DNA of 64,000 nucleotides from the NCBI GenBank assembly GCA_949949005.1, contig CATLHM010000001.1, forward strand, positions 1-64,000, in the 5' to 3' direction. Under the pieces are notes generated by a model. It was not told the DNA's origin. It saw only the letters and a list, made by a program, of their open reading frames with translations, and ran no database searches. Positions 1-9,428 of the stretch are shown here, one piece after another. Every line of letters starts with the position of its first letter. Position 1 is the first letter of the stretch. This stretch comes from an uncultured Lachnospiraceae bacterium. GTDB lineage: Bacteria > Bacillota > Clostridia > Lachnospirales > Lachnospiraceae. The translations under genes and the position numbers were made by a program.

Positions 1-26
1 TTTGATTTAATTGGCTTTGCTGGCAT
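1..26 (-). CDS. Start of a divergent gene, cut by the window edge
   Basis: On the minus strand an ATG at 26 is preceded by a perfect GGAGG (34-38) with 7-nt spacing, and the visible codons read MPAKPIKS before the window ends. The product cannot be identified from eight residues. It matters because its start and promoter region (about 27-110) occupy the place where the 5' part of cas10 should be. A transposase or other inserted gene is possible but unproven. Confidence 0.5.
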
Positions 27-81
27 ATATTGGCCTCCATAGGTATAGTAAAATGCTTGCATTTTCACTATCCATTATGGA

Positions 82-861
82 ATGGGATCAAGCGTTTGTC
101 ACTCCGTCAGGATATTTTGCGCTTACAAAGAGATTGTATGTTATACCATGGACGGGCAGAAAGAGGACAGGATAAAGGACGGTAGTTATACATATCCGCT
201 GGAAAAAGAAAGGGACAAGGATAAAGTTACCAGTATGGGGTTTAGCGTATGTGCAGGAATTGCATTTATCAACAGTCATTTCCCATTTTATGCAGGATAC
301 GAAGTGGCAGAATCCTGCTGTGAGTCTGCTAAAAGCAGGGCTAAACAGGATTGCTATAAAGGTTACAGTACAAATGAGAAAAGCGGGAAGCCTGATCGGG
401 TGGCAAACTGGGTGGATTTTCACTTTTGTCAAAATATCCAGGCTCAGAACCTGAGCGTAATGCGGGCAAAAGAATACAGGACAAGCCATGGAGAAGAACT
501 TATGATTCGGCCTTATTTTATTCGGACAGACGGAGATTTTGGAATAGAGGGGAAGGTGGAACGGGAAAAAACGCTGGATAGTTTAAAGAATGCCATTCGA
601 TATTTCCAGGACAGTAAGAATATGCCAAAGGTATTTGCAAAGAGACTTCGCAACACATATCCTCAAGGTGAGTTCCAGATGGAATTGCTCTATAATTTTT
701 TGAAATCGAGGGGCTGGAAGCTTCCAGATGGGAAGGATGACCTGTATTATGAAGATGAGGGGAGGAAGATAGCAAAATGGTATGACGCTCTGGAAATGTT
801 TGATCATTTTATGGCTTCCGACAGAGAAGAAATGCCAGGGGAGGGGATAGGGCATGAATAA
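82..861 (+). pseudogene. cas10: Cas10 C-terminal remnant (second Palm and C-terminal domain)
   Basis: Residues about 50-90 match the second Palm domain of type III Cas10: SVCAGIAFINSHFPF, then AGYEVAESCC and SAKSRAK. The tail, with IRPYFI, KVFAKRLRN and AKWYDALEMFDHFM, is the helical C-terminal domain. Cas10 is the large subunit of the type III effector and normally also carries an HD nuclease and a GGDD cyclase Palm that makes cyclic oligoadenylates; a full protein is several hundred residues longer. Here the frame is open only from base 52, stops occur in all three frames just upstream, and a divergent gene begins at 26, so HD and GGDD are missing. The ATG at 82 has no good ribosome site. 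The end overlaps csx10 by 8 nt, as in an intact operon. A separate functional half-protein cannot be excluded. Confidence 0.75.
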
Positions 862-2980
862 GTTTTTATTAGAAATTACCTTACAGAGCGATATGTGTGT
901 GTCTGATGGAGGGGTATACAATAGCAGTGTAGACATAGATGTCTGCCATGATGAAAATGGTTTTCCCTATATTCCTGCAAAGCGTATCCGTGGCTGCTTA
1001 AGGGAATGTGCGATTGAACTGCGGGACTGGGGAATGGATAGTCCATGGGAGAAGATGTTCGGAGACAAGGGCGACAGTGCAAAACGGGCGGCAGTCCGTA
1101 TCGGTGATGCACATTTGAAAGAATTCCGCGAAAAGGACAGACTGGTGAAGAAAAATACCGGTAAGACAGTATTCCATCCCCAAAACATTTTGAACCATTT
1201 TGCATATACCAGAACCCAGACAGCCATCAATCATGAGACAGGTGTGGCAGAACCTACTTCTTTGAGGACAATGCGCGTTGTTGCCAAAGGAACGGTTTTT
1301 ATTGCCGAAATAAATATGGAGCCTTCTTATGAAGAGACTTTGAGAACCTGCTGTGAAGTTTGGCACAATATGGGGGTGTCCAGAACCAGAGGGCTGGGAG
1401 AAATTAAGGTTTCTTTGGAGCCGGTAAATAACAGGGAAGAAGAAAAAGAACATGCGGCATATCAAGAGGGGGCAGAAATTCTGTGGTATCAGCTTCAGTT
1501 GGAAGAGCCGGTGATCTGTAAAAGCGTCAACGGGCAGGAGGCAAGAACCCTGGATTACATTGAGGGAAGTAAGATGCAGGGGCTTTTGCTGGAAAATGTT
1601 GCTTCCAGAGAAGAAGTTATCTGCATGATCGGCAGTGGTGAATTATTTTGTTCCAATGCCTATATTTCTATAAACAATATCCGGGGAACGGAAGTACCGG
1701 CTTATATTCATGCGGTAAAAAATGATGAAAACCATTATGTGAATGGGTTATATCCGGATCCCGATTGTGTAAAAAACGAACATCTGCAGTTAAACAGAAT
1801 GAAACACTGTTATGTATACATTGATGAGAAGCAGAAGCTGCATAGGGAAAAGGTTAGGATTGAAGAACGTTATCATCACCGCAGGCCGGAGGATAAAGGG
1901 ATCGGGCGCGCATCAGAGGAAGAAAATGGTGACAGCCAGTTCTACCAGATGTCTTCCATTGAAGCAGGACAGACGTTTCAGGGATATTTTGCAGGAACGG
2001 CAGATCAGATAAAGACAATCTATAACATTCTTTCCCAACGTGGGATATATCATATCGGATATTCCAGAAGCTCAGAATATGGCAGAGTCCGGCTCAGGAT
2101 TACAGGCATGGAAAAAAAGCCTCAGCCAATCAGAAGAAAGACGAAAAACTTTTGCGTAAAACTGGAAGCACCGGCTATTGTATATAATAAAAATGCATTT
2201 TACTCCACCAATGCGGACGATTTGATTGAGGAAGTAAATGTTGTGTTAGGCATTTCAAAGGATATGCGGGCCGATATCCGAAAGTATGTCCAGTATGTTG
2301 TCCTGGGCGGCTACAATGTCACCTGGAAATGTCCGAAGCCTGTCATTGTGGCTTTTGAAAAGGGAACCGTTCTTTCTTATTCGCTGCCCTTTGAAACGGA
2401 ACTTACGGTTCCGCCCGTCTTTTTAGTAGGGGAACGAGTGACGGAAGGTTATGGGGAGGCCTCCATCCATTTTTTGGATGACATGGAAAGTACCCAGGGG
2501 CTGCTGGAAATCAGTGACGACCGGAAAGGACAGCCGGAAGGCCTTGTAGACGCAGCGGAATCTGAGTTTACCTACGCATTGTGCCGGGAGTTATTTCAGG
2601 ATTATGTACAGATGAAAGCGGCACAGGATGCGAAGGGAAGCGGATTTGGTTTAGAGATAAGGCCGACCGTCAGCAATATGCTCCTGATGTGCTATGAGAA
2701 TAAGGACTTTGAAAGCTTAAGAAATGTCTGTTATGAGCGATATGGAAAAAATACGGATGATAAAGAAAAAAAATTACGCTATGCAAACGAGATATTGGAG
2801 AAAGTGGAAGAGGGAGCGGAAAGAATCGTGGAATATTTTGCCGGCCAATACCACATTGATCATTTTACAGTTGAGGCCAATACAGTAAAAATGCTTTATC
2901 TGGACAGCTTCCTGAAACAGTTGAAGTATAATTTCCGTCAGGCAGAAAAGGAAGAGGGAGGCGAGGAAAATGAGCAATAG
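854..2980 (+). CDS. csx10: Csx10-like RAMP protein of type III-D CRISPR (Cas5 family)
   Basis: This 708-residue RAMP-superfamily protein should be the Cas5-like subunit that caps the crRNA 5' handle in the type III effector. Visible RAMP features are an N-terminal strand LLEITLQSDMCVSDGG, the IPAKRIRGCLRECA segment near residues 40-55, a glycine-rich GVSRTRGLGEIKV near 175-187, and a second GYSRSSEYGRVRLRI near 395-410, implying at least two ferredoxin-like modules. It starts with an ATG that overlaps the cas10 remnant by 8 nt and it overlaps the next gene by 11 nt, so translation is probably coupled. Assignment to Csx10 rests on the opening motif and on the company of csx19-like and TIGR03986-like genes, which is typical of subtype III-D. 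Confidence 0.75.
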   Translation: MNKFLLEITLQSDMCVSDGGVYNSSVDIDVCHDENGFPYIPAKRIRGCLRECAIELRDWGMDSPWEKMFGDKGDSAKRAAVRIGDAHLKEFREKDRLVKKNTGKTVFHPQNILNHFAYTRTQTAINHETGVAEPTSLRTMRVVAKGTVFIAEINMEPSYEETLRTCCEVWHNMGVSRTRGLGEIKVSLEPVNNREEEKEHAAYQEGAEILWYQLQLEEPVICKSVNGQEARTLDYIEGSKMQGLLLENVASREEVICMIGSGELFCSNAYISINNIRGTEVPAYIHAVKNDENHYVNGLYPDPDCVKNEHLQLNRMKHCYVYIDEKQKLHREKVRIEERYHHRRPEDKGIGRASEEENGDSQFYQMSSIEAGQTFQGYFAGTADQIKTIYNILSQRGIYHIGYSRSSEYGRVRLRITGMEKKPQPIRRKTKNFCVKLEAPAIVYNKNAFYSTNADDLIEEVNVVLGISKDMRADIRKYVQYVVLGGYNVTWKCPKPVIVAFEKGTVLSYSLPFETELTVPPVFLVGERVTEGYGEASIHFLDDMESTQGLLEISDDRKGQPEGLVDAAESEFTYALCRELFQDYVQMKAAQDAKGSGFGLEIRPTVSNMLLMCYENKDFESLRNVCYERYGKNTDDKEKKLRYANEILEKVEEGAERIVEYFAGQYHIDHFTVEANTVKMLYLDSFLKQLKYNFRQAEKEEGGEENEQ

Positions 2981-4283
2981 GGTTAACCCAATTGTAAAGA
3001 GAGTTTATTATGCAGCAGAAGTCCTATTACGCTCCCCGCTGGCAATTTCGAATGGGGAAGGTGAGACGACAGATATGGATGTTTTGCGGAACAGGAAAGG
3101 GGAGCCTTTTATTCCGGGAACATCCATTGCAGGGGCATTTCGCAATTTTCTGCTTAAGAAAAAAGATGAGGATTGCAGCTTTGGCTTTTCCAGGGATGAG
3201 GATGGCAGAATGAGTTCTGTCTGCATTTCTGACTTCTATTTTAAAGGAAAGCCTGTGATTACAATAAGGGATGGGGTAGAGCTTTCTGATGGTAAGCAGG
3301 TTCAAAATAAATTTGATATGGAAGTAATAGAAACCGGGGCGAAAGGCGTACTGTATTTTAACTATGTGATCCGTGAGAACAGCCCGATTTTTGATGCGGA
3401 CTGTGAGGCGGCCCAATTATTCTGTGGGATGGAGCGAGGAGATATTCGATTTGGCAGTAATAAAAACAGGGGATTTGGAAGACTGGCGTTGGGAAAGATT
3501 TATCGGTCTGAGTTTACGCGGGAAAATCTGAAGGAATGGATTTCCTTTGGTAAGGAGTTAAGGGAGGTTTCTGCTTATCAAAGTGAAGAAGAATATAAAG
3601 CATGGATGCAGAACCGTCAGACGCCGGAAGAAAAGTATTACAGAATAATAATCCCATTGAAGCTGACCGGAGGAATCAGTATTCGAAGGTATTCTGCAGA
3701 GCCGATGAAAGCAGATTTTGAGCATATCACATGCAATGGGGAGTCGGTAGTTCCGGGGACAAGCTGGAATGGGGCGATCCGGGCAGATGTAAAAAATATT
3801 CTTTTGCAGCTTGGATGCAGCGACTCAAGGTGCGCGCTTTTATTGAACAAGTGGTTTGGATATGTAAAGGTGAAAAAGAAATCTGGTTTTTCAAAGAAAC
3901 AAAAACCGGATGCGCAGCAGTCCTGCGTGGTAATCGGGGAGAGTATTATCCATGGTACAGTACGTGTGCCAATGACCAGAAATAAGATCAGCCGGTTTGA
4001 TGCTTCGACCATAACCAGTGCGCTTTATTCAGAAATCACAAGCTGTGGCGGGGAGACAGAACTTGAGATCATGGTAAAAAAAGATGCTATATATTATCAT
4101 GCGCTTTTGGCCGTTCTGGAATTGGCCGTGCAGGATATCTGTAAAGGTTACGTGGCTGTCGGAGGACAGACAGCGGTAGGGCGGGGGATTTTTAGGGGAT
4201 CATCGGACGGATTTTTAGAGGAAAAGATAAGAAAACAAGGGCAGCAGGAACTGATTTATCTGATAAAAGAGAGGGAGAAGTGA
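2970..4283 (+). CDS. Cas7-like double-RAMP protein (type III effector backbone)
   Basis: This 437-residue protein has two Cas7/Csm3-like RAMP halves. The first has IPGTSIAGAFRNFL (near residues 47-60) and the glycine-rich loop RFGSNKNRGFGRL. The second has VPGTSWNGAIRADVKNIL and the loop VGGQTAVGRGIFRG. Proteins of this kind polymerise along the crRNA and often carry the aspartates that cut target RNA; which aspartates do so here cannot be decided by eye. It overlaps csx10 by 11 nt and the next gene begins 3 nt after its stop, so all belong to one transcription unit. The fusion of two Cas7 copies is known in type III-D and III-E relatives. Confidence 0.75.
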   Translation: MSNRVNPIVKRVYYAAEVLLRSPLAISNGEGETTDMDVLRNRKGEPFIPGTSIAGAFRNFLLKKKDEDCSFGFSRDEDGRMSSVCISDFYFKGKPVITIRDGVELSDGKQVQNKFDMEVIETGAKGVLYFNYVIRENSPIFDADCEAAQLFCGMERGDIRFGSNKNRGFGRLALGKIYRSEFTRENLKEWISFGKELREVSAYQSEEEYKAWMQNRQTPEEKYYRIIIPLKLTGGISIRRYSAEPMKADFEHITCNGESVVPGTSWNGAIRADVKNILLQLGCSDSRCALLLNKWFGYVKVKKKSGFSKKQKPDAQQSCVVIGESIIHGTVRVPMTRNKISRFDASTITSALYSEITSCGGETELEIMVKKDAIYYHALLAVLELAVQDICKGYVAVGGQTAVGRGIFRGSSDGFLEEKIRKQGQQELIYLIKEREK

Positions 4284-4286
4284 CAG

Positions 4287-4676
4287 ATGAGGTATATGGA
4301 TTTAACGAGAGTGGCGGAAGCGCCCGGATGTGGGCAAATGCTTGCGTATACACGGAAAAAAGTGATTTTTCAGCCCTATAGTAATCTCGGGGAAGTGAGA
4401 GATGTGTTGGCAGATACTGAACTATTGGAACTGCATCTGTTTGACGGGCAGAAGGAATACCGCTCCATTGCTTCCCGCAGCCTGCGGTTTGAGGGTGGTA
4501 GGATTGAGGCTGTTGCACAATTTCCGGCGGATAGGGAAAGGGATGTTTATAAAGAAACTGTAATGCTGGAGAAAGAATTTGGCGCGAAGATTATGGTTTT
4601 GAACCATATTCACTATGATGAATCTAACGGCATGGCGGATATTGACAATTATCGTTTAAGAATGGGGGATGAATAA
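4287..4676 (+). CDS. csx19: Small type III-D accessory protein, Csx19-like
   Basis: This 129-residue protein lies between two RAMP genes, with its stop overlapping the next start (TAATG). No motif allows firm naming. Csx19 (TIGR03984) is a small protein encoded at this position in type III-D operons, next to the TIGR03986 RAMP protein, and the LLELHLFDGQKEYRSI region is compatible with it. It may be an accessory or small subunit of the effector. Position supports the assignment more than sequence does. Confidence 0.5.
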   Translation: MRYMDLTRVAEAPGCGQMLAYTRKKVIFQPYSNLGEVRDVLADTELLELHLFDGQKEYRSIASRSLRFEGGRIEAVAQFPADRERDVYKETVMLEKEFGAKIMVLNHIHYDESNGMADIDNYRLRMGDE

Positions 4677-6712
4677 TGGGCGCCAACAATAAAGAGTACA
4701 CTTTTGTGAATCCATATAACTTTATTCCGCTGGGAAAGGGGCGATCGTTTGTAAAAGAGGAAAGCGGGAAGAAGTATACAGGCGTGATAAACTACACTTT
4801 GAAGACAGTAACCCCGCTGTTCATACCAAATACCAGAAGTGAAGATGCATTTAAGATGTTGAAAAAATATGAAAAGCATAAGTCTTATGATTTTTTTTCC
4901 TATAGAGATTTGTCGGAGTTAGAGGATTCCGTGGAAAAAGAACTTCCCAAACCGGTGATACCGGGAAGTGAAATGCGGGGAATGCTCCGGAATAATTATG
5001 AGATACTGACAAATTCCTGCATATCAGCGGTGGATGATGAGACATTGCTCAGCAAGAGAACGCAGGAAAAATATAAAGCTGGCCTGTTGGAACGCCGTGT
5101 AAGCGTAAAGGATGGAAAAGAAGAAGTCAGATACCGTTTGATTAATGTAAGAGATGACTGTCTGCTGCGGACAGAGGGAGCAAACAATCTGACGGATGCA
5201 TTGGGGTGCTGGGATGAAAAGCCGGGCATGAAAGGAAGAAGGGAGTGGGGGATTAAGTGCTATATCCAGGATTCTCTTTCAGAGGGCGAAAAAGTGGCAT
5301 TCGATTATAAGGGACGTGACAGAGGCAAAGCCCTTGCATTGAATGTAGAAAAGGCAGAAAAGGAGAATCTTGGCCGTAGCATTGGATATCTCCTGAAAGG
5401 TGAGACAGGCCCGGAGATGAAGAATCCTTCTACCGGTTTGCCAGCCAAACAAAATAAACACTGCGCCCATGTGTTCCGTCAGCCTGATGATGTGGATAAG
5501 CAGGTGATCCGTGTCTGTAGAAACGAGGATTTTAGTCAGGACTATCTGACCGGTATTTTGGATGTTGTCCTGAAATTATATGACAAAAACAAGGCGGGCG
5601 CATATGGAGAATACAGGACAGAATACGAAAAGTTTAAGGAAGGCAAAGGAAATCAGTTCTTTCCGGTGTATTACAGCACACTTTCTTACAGCGGGAACAA
5701 AGTGGACAGCCTGATGTTATCCCCTGCATGTATTACCCGGGAGATTTATACGAGAATGCTCTCGGATATGGTAGGGGATAAAAAGTCCTGTGAAAAATCA
5801 GGGAAACTATGCCCGGCCTGTGCTTTGTTTGGCACATTCAGGGACGGGAAAGAAAGTGTTGTGTCCAGAATACGTGTGGCGGATTTGGAATGTCTGGAGC
5901 AGGATAACCGTAAATGTTTTGATGCCGCCCCGGTTACGTTACAGCCTCTTGCACAGCCAAGGTTTAATCCGGAATTTTATATGAAAAAACCTGATAAGGA
6001 TGCCGTATTTTGGACATATGAATATTACGTGGACAGCAAGGGGCATGTCCATAAGAATATGGCTGGAGTCAATGGGCGCAAGTTTTATTGGCATCATGCG
6101 GATTTTAAAATGGAAAATTGCACTGCAGAACCAAACAAGATGAACAAGACGATCCGGCCTTTGAAAAAAAATATTTACTTTCTGGGCAAGATTTATTTTC
6201 ATGATCTTTCAGAGCGAGAATTGAATACTTTGTGTTATTTGGTGAATGCCGGAGACGATGAGGAGTTGGACAAGAAGCATCACGGATATAAATTGGGCGC
6301 GGCAAAACCTCTGGGATTTGGAAGTGTGGCGATGCAGATCAATAACGTGCAACTTCGCCAGATTGTACAAACAGAAAATGAGACAATTGATTTGAAGGAG
6401 ATTCCATATCAACCGGATAAACAGAATACGCTGGTGGATTCTCAGGTTGTGGAAGATTTTCAGAAGATGACAGATTTTAAACTGTTGAGCGGTGAAAACG
6501 TCAGCTATCCAAGAAGACATCCGAATGACGATATTTTCGGCTGGTTTGCAGCAAACCATAAGGGATATTCTAAAAATAAAAAGACAGGACAGAATAGGTT
6601 CGTTAACATGCCGCAGTCCAGAGACACTATGTTGTTTGACCAGTATTTAAAACCAATGGAGCCGAAAACGGTCACTAATGAATTAGGAACAAAACTTTCT
6701 ATAAAAAATTAA
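4676..6712 (+). CDS. TIGR03986-like type III-D CRISPR RAMP protein
   Basis: This 678-residue RAMP protein has KPVIPGSEMRGMLRNNYEIL near residues 92-110 (the usual Cas7-type G-S-x-hRG segment) and a Cys-rich CPACALFGTF loop near 381-390, followed by SRIRVADLE. A C-terminal glycine-rich KLGAAKPLGFGSVAM is near 542-556. These features and the length fit the TIGR03986 family found with csx10 and csx19 in subtype III-D, where such proteins act as a large Cas7-type subunit. It is the last gene of the operon. No T-rich terminator hairpin is obvious downstream, where a palindromic repeat and a MITE-like element follow. Confidence 0.75.
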   Translation: MGANNKEYTFVNPYNFIPLGKGRSFVKEESGKKYTGVINYTLKTVTPLFIPNTRSEDAFKMLKKYEKHKSYDFFSYRDLSELEDSVEKELPKPVIPGSEMRGMLRNNYEILTNSCISAVDDETLLSKRTQEKYKAGLLERRVSVKDGKEEVRYRLINVRDDCLLRTEGANNLTDALGCWDEKPGMKGRREWGIKCYIQDSLSEGEKVAFDYKGRDRGKALALNVEKAEKENLGRSIGYLLKGETGPEMKNPSTGLPAKQNKHCAHVFRQPDDVDKQVIRVCRNEDFSQDYLTGILDVVLKLYDKNKAGAYGEYRTEYEKFKEGKGNQFFPVYYSTLSYSGNKVDSLMLSPACITREIYTRMLSDMVGDKKSCEKSGKLCPACALFGTFRDGKESVVSRIRVADLECLEQDNRKCFDAAPVTLQPLAQPRFNPEFYMKKPDKDAVFWTYEYYVDSKGHVHKNMAGVNGRKFYWHHADFKMENCTAEPNKMNKTIRPLKKNIYFLGKIYFHDLSERELNTLCYLVNAGDDEELDKKHHGYKLGAAKPLGFGSVAMQINNVQLRQIVQTENETIDLKEIPYQPDKQNTLVDSQVVEDFQKMTDFKLLSGENVSYPRRHPNDDIFGWFAANHKGYSKNKKTGQNRFVNMPQSRDTMLFDQYLKPMEPKTVTNELGTKLSIKN

Positions 6713-6753
6713 TCTATTACGTTCAGATATTAGTGAATGGACTATGAGTGACT

Positions 6754-6802
6754 GGCTTTCATGTCGTGGTGGAGCGCCGCGTCAGCGGCGCATGTAAGTT
6801 TA
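6754..6802 (+). repeat. Short palindromic repeat family A, copy 1
   Basis: A roughly 48-bp segment runs from GGCTTTCATG to CATGTAAGTTTA with a central hairpin GCGCCGC-GTCA-GCGGCGC. A second copy lies on the opposite strand at 46316-46362 with only a few differences, concentrated in the loop. It could be a REP-like element or the end of a mobile unit. It sits 40 bp after the effector operon and might act as a 3' boundary. Confidence 0.6.
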
Positions 6803-6887
6803 TCATAGGGTGCTGGTTGAGAAAATTGAACTGGCAAAATCGGAGCAAAAGGTACTTAAGATCATATTGAAGATCGTGATGGAAAAA

Positions 6888-7031
6888 TATAGTGAACGAC
6901 AAAAATCTTTGTTTTTGGCGTTCGCTGCGCCGATTTTGCGTTGCGTGAAACGCAACATTTACCTTTGCAAAATCATGCGCATCCCCCGGAGGTATTATAG
7001 TAAACGACAAATTATTTTGTCGTTTACTATA
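6888..7031 (+). mobile_element. MITE-like element, copy 1
   Basis: This 144-bp element is bounded by imperfect 16-bp inverted ends, TATAGTGAACGACAAA and TTTGTCGTTTACTATA. Internally it has a hairpin GCGTTGCGTGAAACGC and a terminal stem formed by GTAAACGACAAA and its complement. A second, inverted copy lies at 32525-32685 and a worn fragment at about 25676-25750. It has no coding capacity. It sits 87 bp before the promoter of the first CRISPR leader. Confidence 0.7.
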
Positions 7032-7117
7032 ATACGATTTGGTGATCTGACAGAAGATTTTTTAGAAATCAGTCAGTAGCAAAAAGATATCGGATATACG
7101 TAACTTGAAAATTAGAA

Positions 7118-7276
7118 TTGAAAACCAGGGGGATGGGCGGTATAATAACGAAAGAGGGAAATTTGTAGAAAAACCCAAAAATCTCTTTAAAAAGCACTAT
7201 TGTCAGAATATTCTGGCAATTACATGCAGAAATAGCTCCTGGAACCATTGATTTTAGTGGGCTTGGGAGAGATACC
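7118..7276 (+). promoter_or_regulatory. CRISPR leader 1: promoter plus near-palindrome
   Basis: TTGAAA (7118-7123) is separated by 17 nt from TATAAT (7141-7146), a near-consensus housekeeping promoter. Then follows the 20-nt near-palindrome TTGTCAGAATATTCTGGCAA (7200-7219), 57 nt before the first repeat. The same layout recurs before the other three arrays, so this is the leader that drives pre-crRNA transcription and probably marks the spacer-integration end. Confidence 0.8.
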
Positions 7277-7385
7277 GTAGAAATGAGAAAAGCCCGTTTA
7301 GGGCATTGACACATTTCCGTACGCTCATTTTAATCTCCTTTACAGTACAGTAGAAATGAGAAAAGCCCGCTTAGGGCATTGATGT
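7277..7385 (+). CRISPR. CRISPR array 1 (two repeats, one spacer)
   Basis: A 36-nt repeat beginning GTAGAAATGAGAAAAGCCCG and ending GGGCATTGACAC lies at 7277-7312. A 37-nt spacer follows (7313-7349), then a terminal repeat from 7350 that diverges in its last bases. The repeat can fold a short GCCC-GTTTA-GGGC stem. The leader on the left sets transcription rightward. Confidence 0.9.
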
Positions 7386-7491
7386 ACGGTAGCAATTACA
7401 ATATCAGATTTTTAGTATTTGCGAGAACTGTTGTTAGAGAGCGCAGGGATCCTTTTGAGATTTCATCTCACGAGGCGGATATTACCCGGGA

Positions 7492-7581
7492 ATGGGTGAT
7501 GCAGTTATGGCTTTACAGGCAAAAGCCGAAGATAATGGTGTTGTTGATATGAGTTTGGACGGTATTACCAGTATTATTTGA
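7492..7581 (+). pseudogene. Antitoxin C-terminal fragment in the 7386-7850 gap
   Basis: A short frame ends with ALQAKAEDNGVVDMSL and then a stop. This resembles the C-terminal ALYEVSDMAQKNGTSGMTLEEI region of the intact antitoxin at 7851-8168, suggesting a decayed earlier copy. Nothing else supportable was seen in 7386-7850 except promoter-like TATAAT boxes just before 7851. Confidence 0.35.
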
Positions 7582-7850
7582 TCCAGACCGGACATATGAT
7601 AACAGAGATTTTGGAGTCATGGGAACAAATATGGGGAAGGGGAGGATGCAAAAAGAAGCCGAAAATTGAATAGGAGAAGCCAAGAGAATACCCTGCGATT
7701 GCCGAAGCCGCCGCAAGGTTTTTTATATTTTTATTCTTCTTTACCCATCCCATCTGTCAGAGTCCATGCTTTTTGTATATTGGCACTTAAAACGCTGTAC
7801 TATATAATACAAATAGGGTTATAATAACTACAAACAAAGGAGCATTTATC

Positions 7851-8168
7851 ATGGCAACATCTGTTATGCAGTTTCGTGTTGACGACGAATTAAAGGCACA
7901 GGCTACCGCCGTATGTGAAAATTTAGGGATTGATCTTCCAACTGCACTTAGAATGTTTATGAAGCGAACGGTTCTTGTTAATGGTATTCCATTTAGTATG
8001 ACTTTGCCTAAACAGGACTTCAAGGTTCAGCGGGCAGTCCGGGCATTGTATGAGGTTAGCGATATGGCTCAAAAAAATGGGACTTCAGGCATGACTTTAG
8101 AGGAAATCAATTCTGAAATCGAAGAATCCCGAAACCAACGTAGGCTAGAGGGAGAAGAACAGGCATGA
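7851..8168 (+). CDS. RelB/DinJ-family antitoxin
   Basis: This 105-residue protein opens with a ribbon-helix-helix domain: MQFRVDDELKAQATAVCENLGIDLPTALRMFMKRTVLVNGIPF is spread over residues 6-48 and matches the RelB/DinJ pattern. The C-terminal half (ALYEVSDMAQKNGTSGMTLEEIN) would wrap and neutralise a toxin. AAAGGAG lies 9 nt before the ATG. Its stop overlaps the start of a PIN-type toxin gene by ATGA, as in an addiction module, but that toxin is frameshifted. Such antitoxins usually repress their own promoter. Confidence 0.85.
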   Translation: MATSVMQFRVDDELKAQATAVCENLGIDLPTALRMFMKRTVLVNGIPFSMTLPKQDFKVQRAVRALYEVSDMAQKNGTSGMTLEEINSEIEESRNQRRLEGEEQA

Positions 8169-8580
8169 GGTATTATGCAACTATTGATACAAATGTTCTG
8201 GTTTCAGCCATGTAAACGCCGACTCTATCCCTGGAAAGATTGTAGAAGAAGCTTTATCAGGTGAGATTATCCCACTGTACAATGAAGAGATCATTGCAGA
8301 ATATAACGATGTTCTCAGAAGGCAGAAATTCAGATTTGACAGAAATTCCGTCCACTTTCTTGTAGACACTATTATAAGCCGAGGTATTCTTATTGATGCT
8401 GGAGCAGTGGATGATATTCTTCCAGATGCATCAAATGTCATATTTTATGCTGTTACAATGGAGAAACGAAAAGAAAATGAGGCGTACCTTTTAACCGGAA
8501 ATTTAAAACATTTTCCCAGCAGATCATTTATTGTCACTCCATGGGAAATGCTTGAAATAATGAGAAATAACGGAGCTTGA
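8165..8580 (+). pseudogene. PIN-domain toxin, frameshifted
   Basis: The gene opens MRYYATIDTNVLVSAM, which carries the first acidic residue of a PIN nuclease, then hits TAA at 8213. From 8215 the sequence continues in another frame with NADSIPGKIVEEAL, LYNEEIIAEYNDVLRR, LPDASNVIFYAV and LLTGNLKHFPSRSFIVTP to a stop at 8578-8580, which is the rest of a PIN toxin. A small indel near 8211-8215 therefore breaks the toxin while its antitoxin stays intact. PIN toxins are RNases. Sequencing error is possible, but the second module nearby is broken too. Confidence 0.8.
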
Positions 8581-8765
8581 TGGAAAGTCTCTGCTTATAC
8601 TCTATCTTTTTGCGGTGAATCATGTCAACAAAAAGCAAAAATGCAATTACGGATTACCGATAAGTCCACATGGACTCTCCTTCCTTTCCGCCAACACAAA
8701 TTCGGGTACCTCACAAGGGAATAAGGGGCAATGAAGACATTTATGGCTTTCCTTATAGGTTTTAA

Positions 8766-8924
8766 TTGAAAACCTAGAAAGTAGGTTGTATAATAAGAAA
8801 GCAGGAAAATATTTTGAAAAACCAAAAAAACTGTTGAAAAAGCATTATTGTCAGAATATTCAGACAATTACATGCAAAAATGGTTCTCGAAACCCTTGAT
8901 TTTAGCGGGTTTGGGAGAGATACC
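8766..8924 (+). promoter_or_regulatory. CRISPR leader 2: promoter plus near-palindrome
   Basis: TTGAAA (8766-8771), 17 nt, TATAAT (8789-8794), then TTGTCAGAATATTCAGACAA (8848-8867), 57 nt before the first repeat. Box spacing is the same as in leader 1. The gap 8581-8765 before it shows nothing supportable. Confidence 0.8.
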
Positions 8925-9256
8925 GTAGAAATGAGAAAAGTCCGTTTAGGGCATTGACACCCTTCATGCTTGTAAACATCATCTCCAGGTTTCTTTGCGT
9001 AGAAATGAGAAAAGTCCGTTTAGGGCATTGACACATACACTAATGGTTCCATATGATTGGCTTTGCCACCAAGTAGAAATGAGAAAAGTCCGTTTAGGGC
9101 ATTGACACAAACCACTTGCCTATTCCAATAAAGTGGAATTTCGCAAAGTAGAAATGAGAAAAGCCCGTTTAGGGCATTGACACCGAAATCCGTTTTCATA
9201 CAGCATAGGAATCTGCACCAGTAGAAATGAGAAAAGCCCGTTCAAGGCATTGACGC
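8925..9256 (+). CRISPR. CRISPR array 2 (five repeats, four spacers)
   Basis: Repeats lie at 8925, 8999, 9073, 9148 and 9221, each 36 nt; spacers are 38, 38, 39 and 37 nt. The first three repeats read AAAAGTCCG instead of AAAAGCCCG, which keeps the hairpin by a wobble pair. The last repeat is degenerate (TTCAAGGCATTGACGC), marking the leader-distal end. Transcription is rightward from leader 2. Confidence 0.95.
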
Positions 9257-9428
9257 ATGATAAACATTGCCGATTGTATGTTCATCAATAAAAACTCGTA
9301 TATTATGCACATAATATGTTGACACTATGAAACAATTTGCGTATGCTAAACAAAGAGCAGTACACGGAATGAGTTGTTCTTATGTTAATAATAGGAAAAA
9401 GGTATGTATAAAAGTGGAGGTGTATAAT

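Noticed and set aside
1-110. GGDD motif of Cas10 hidden in another frame at the window start
   Set aside because: All three plus frames were read; none gives GGDD or the usual surrounding residues, and the minus strand shows a well-formed start instead.
7386-7850. tRNA or small RNA gene in the gap after array 1
   Set aside because: No cloverleaf-like pairing or strong promoter-terminator pair was found; only an antitoxin-like scrap is supportable.
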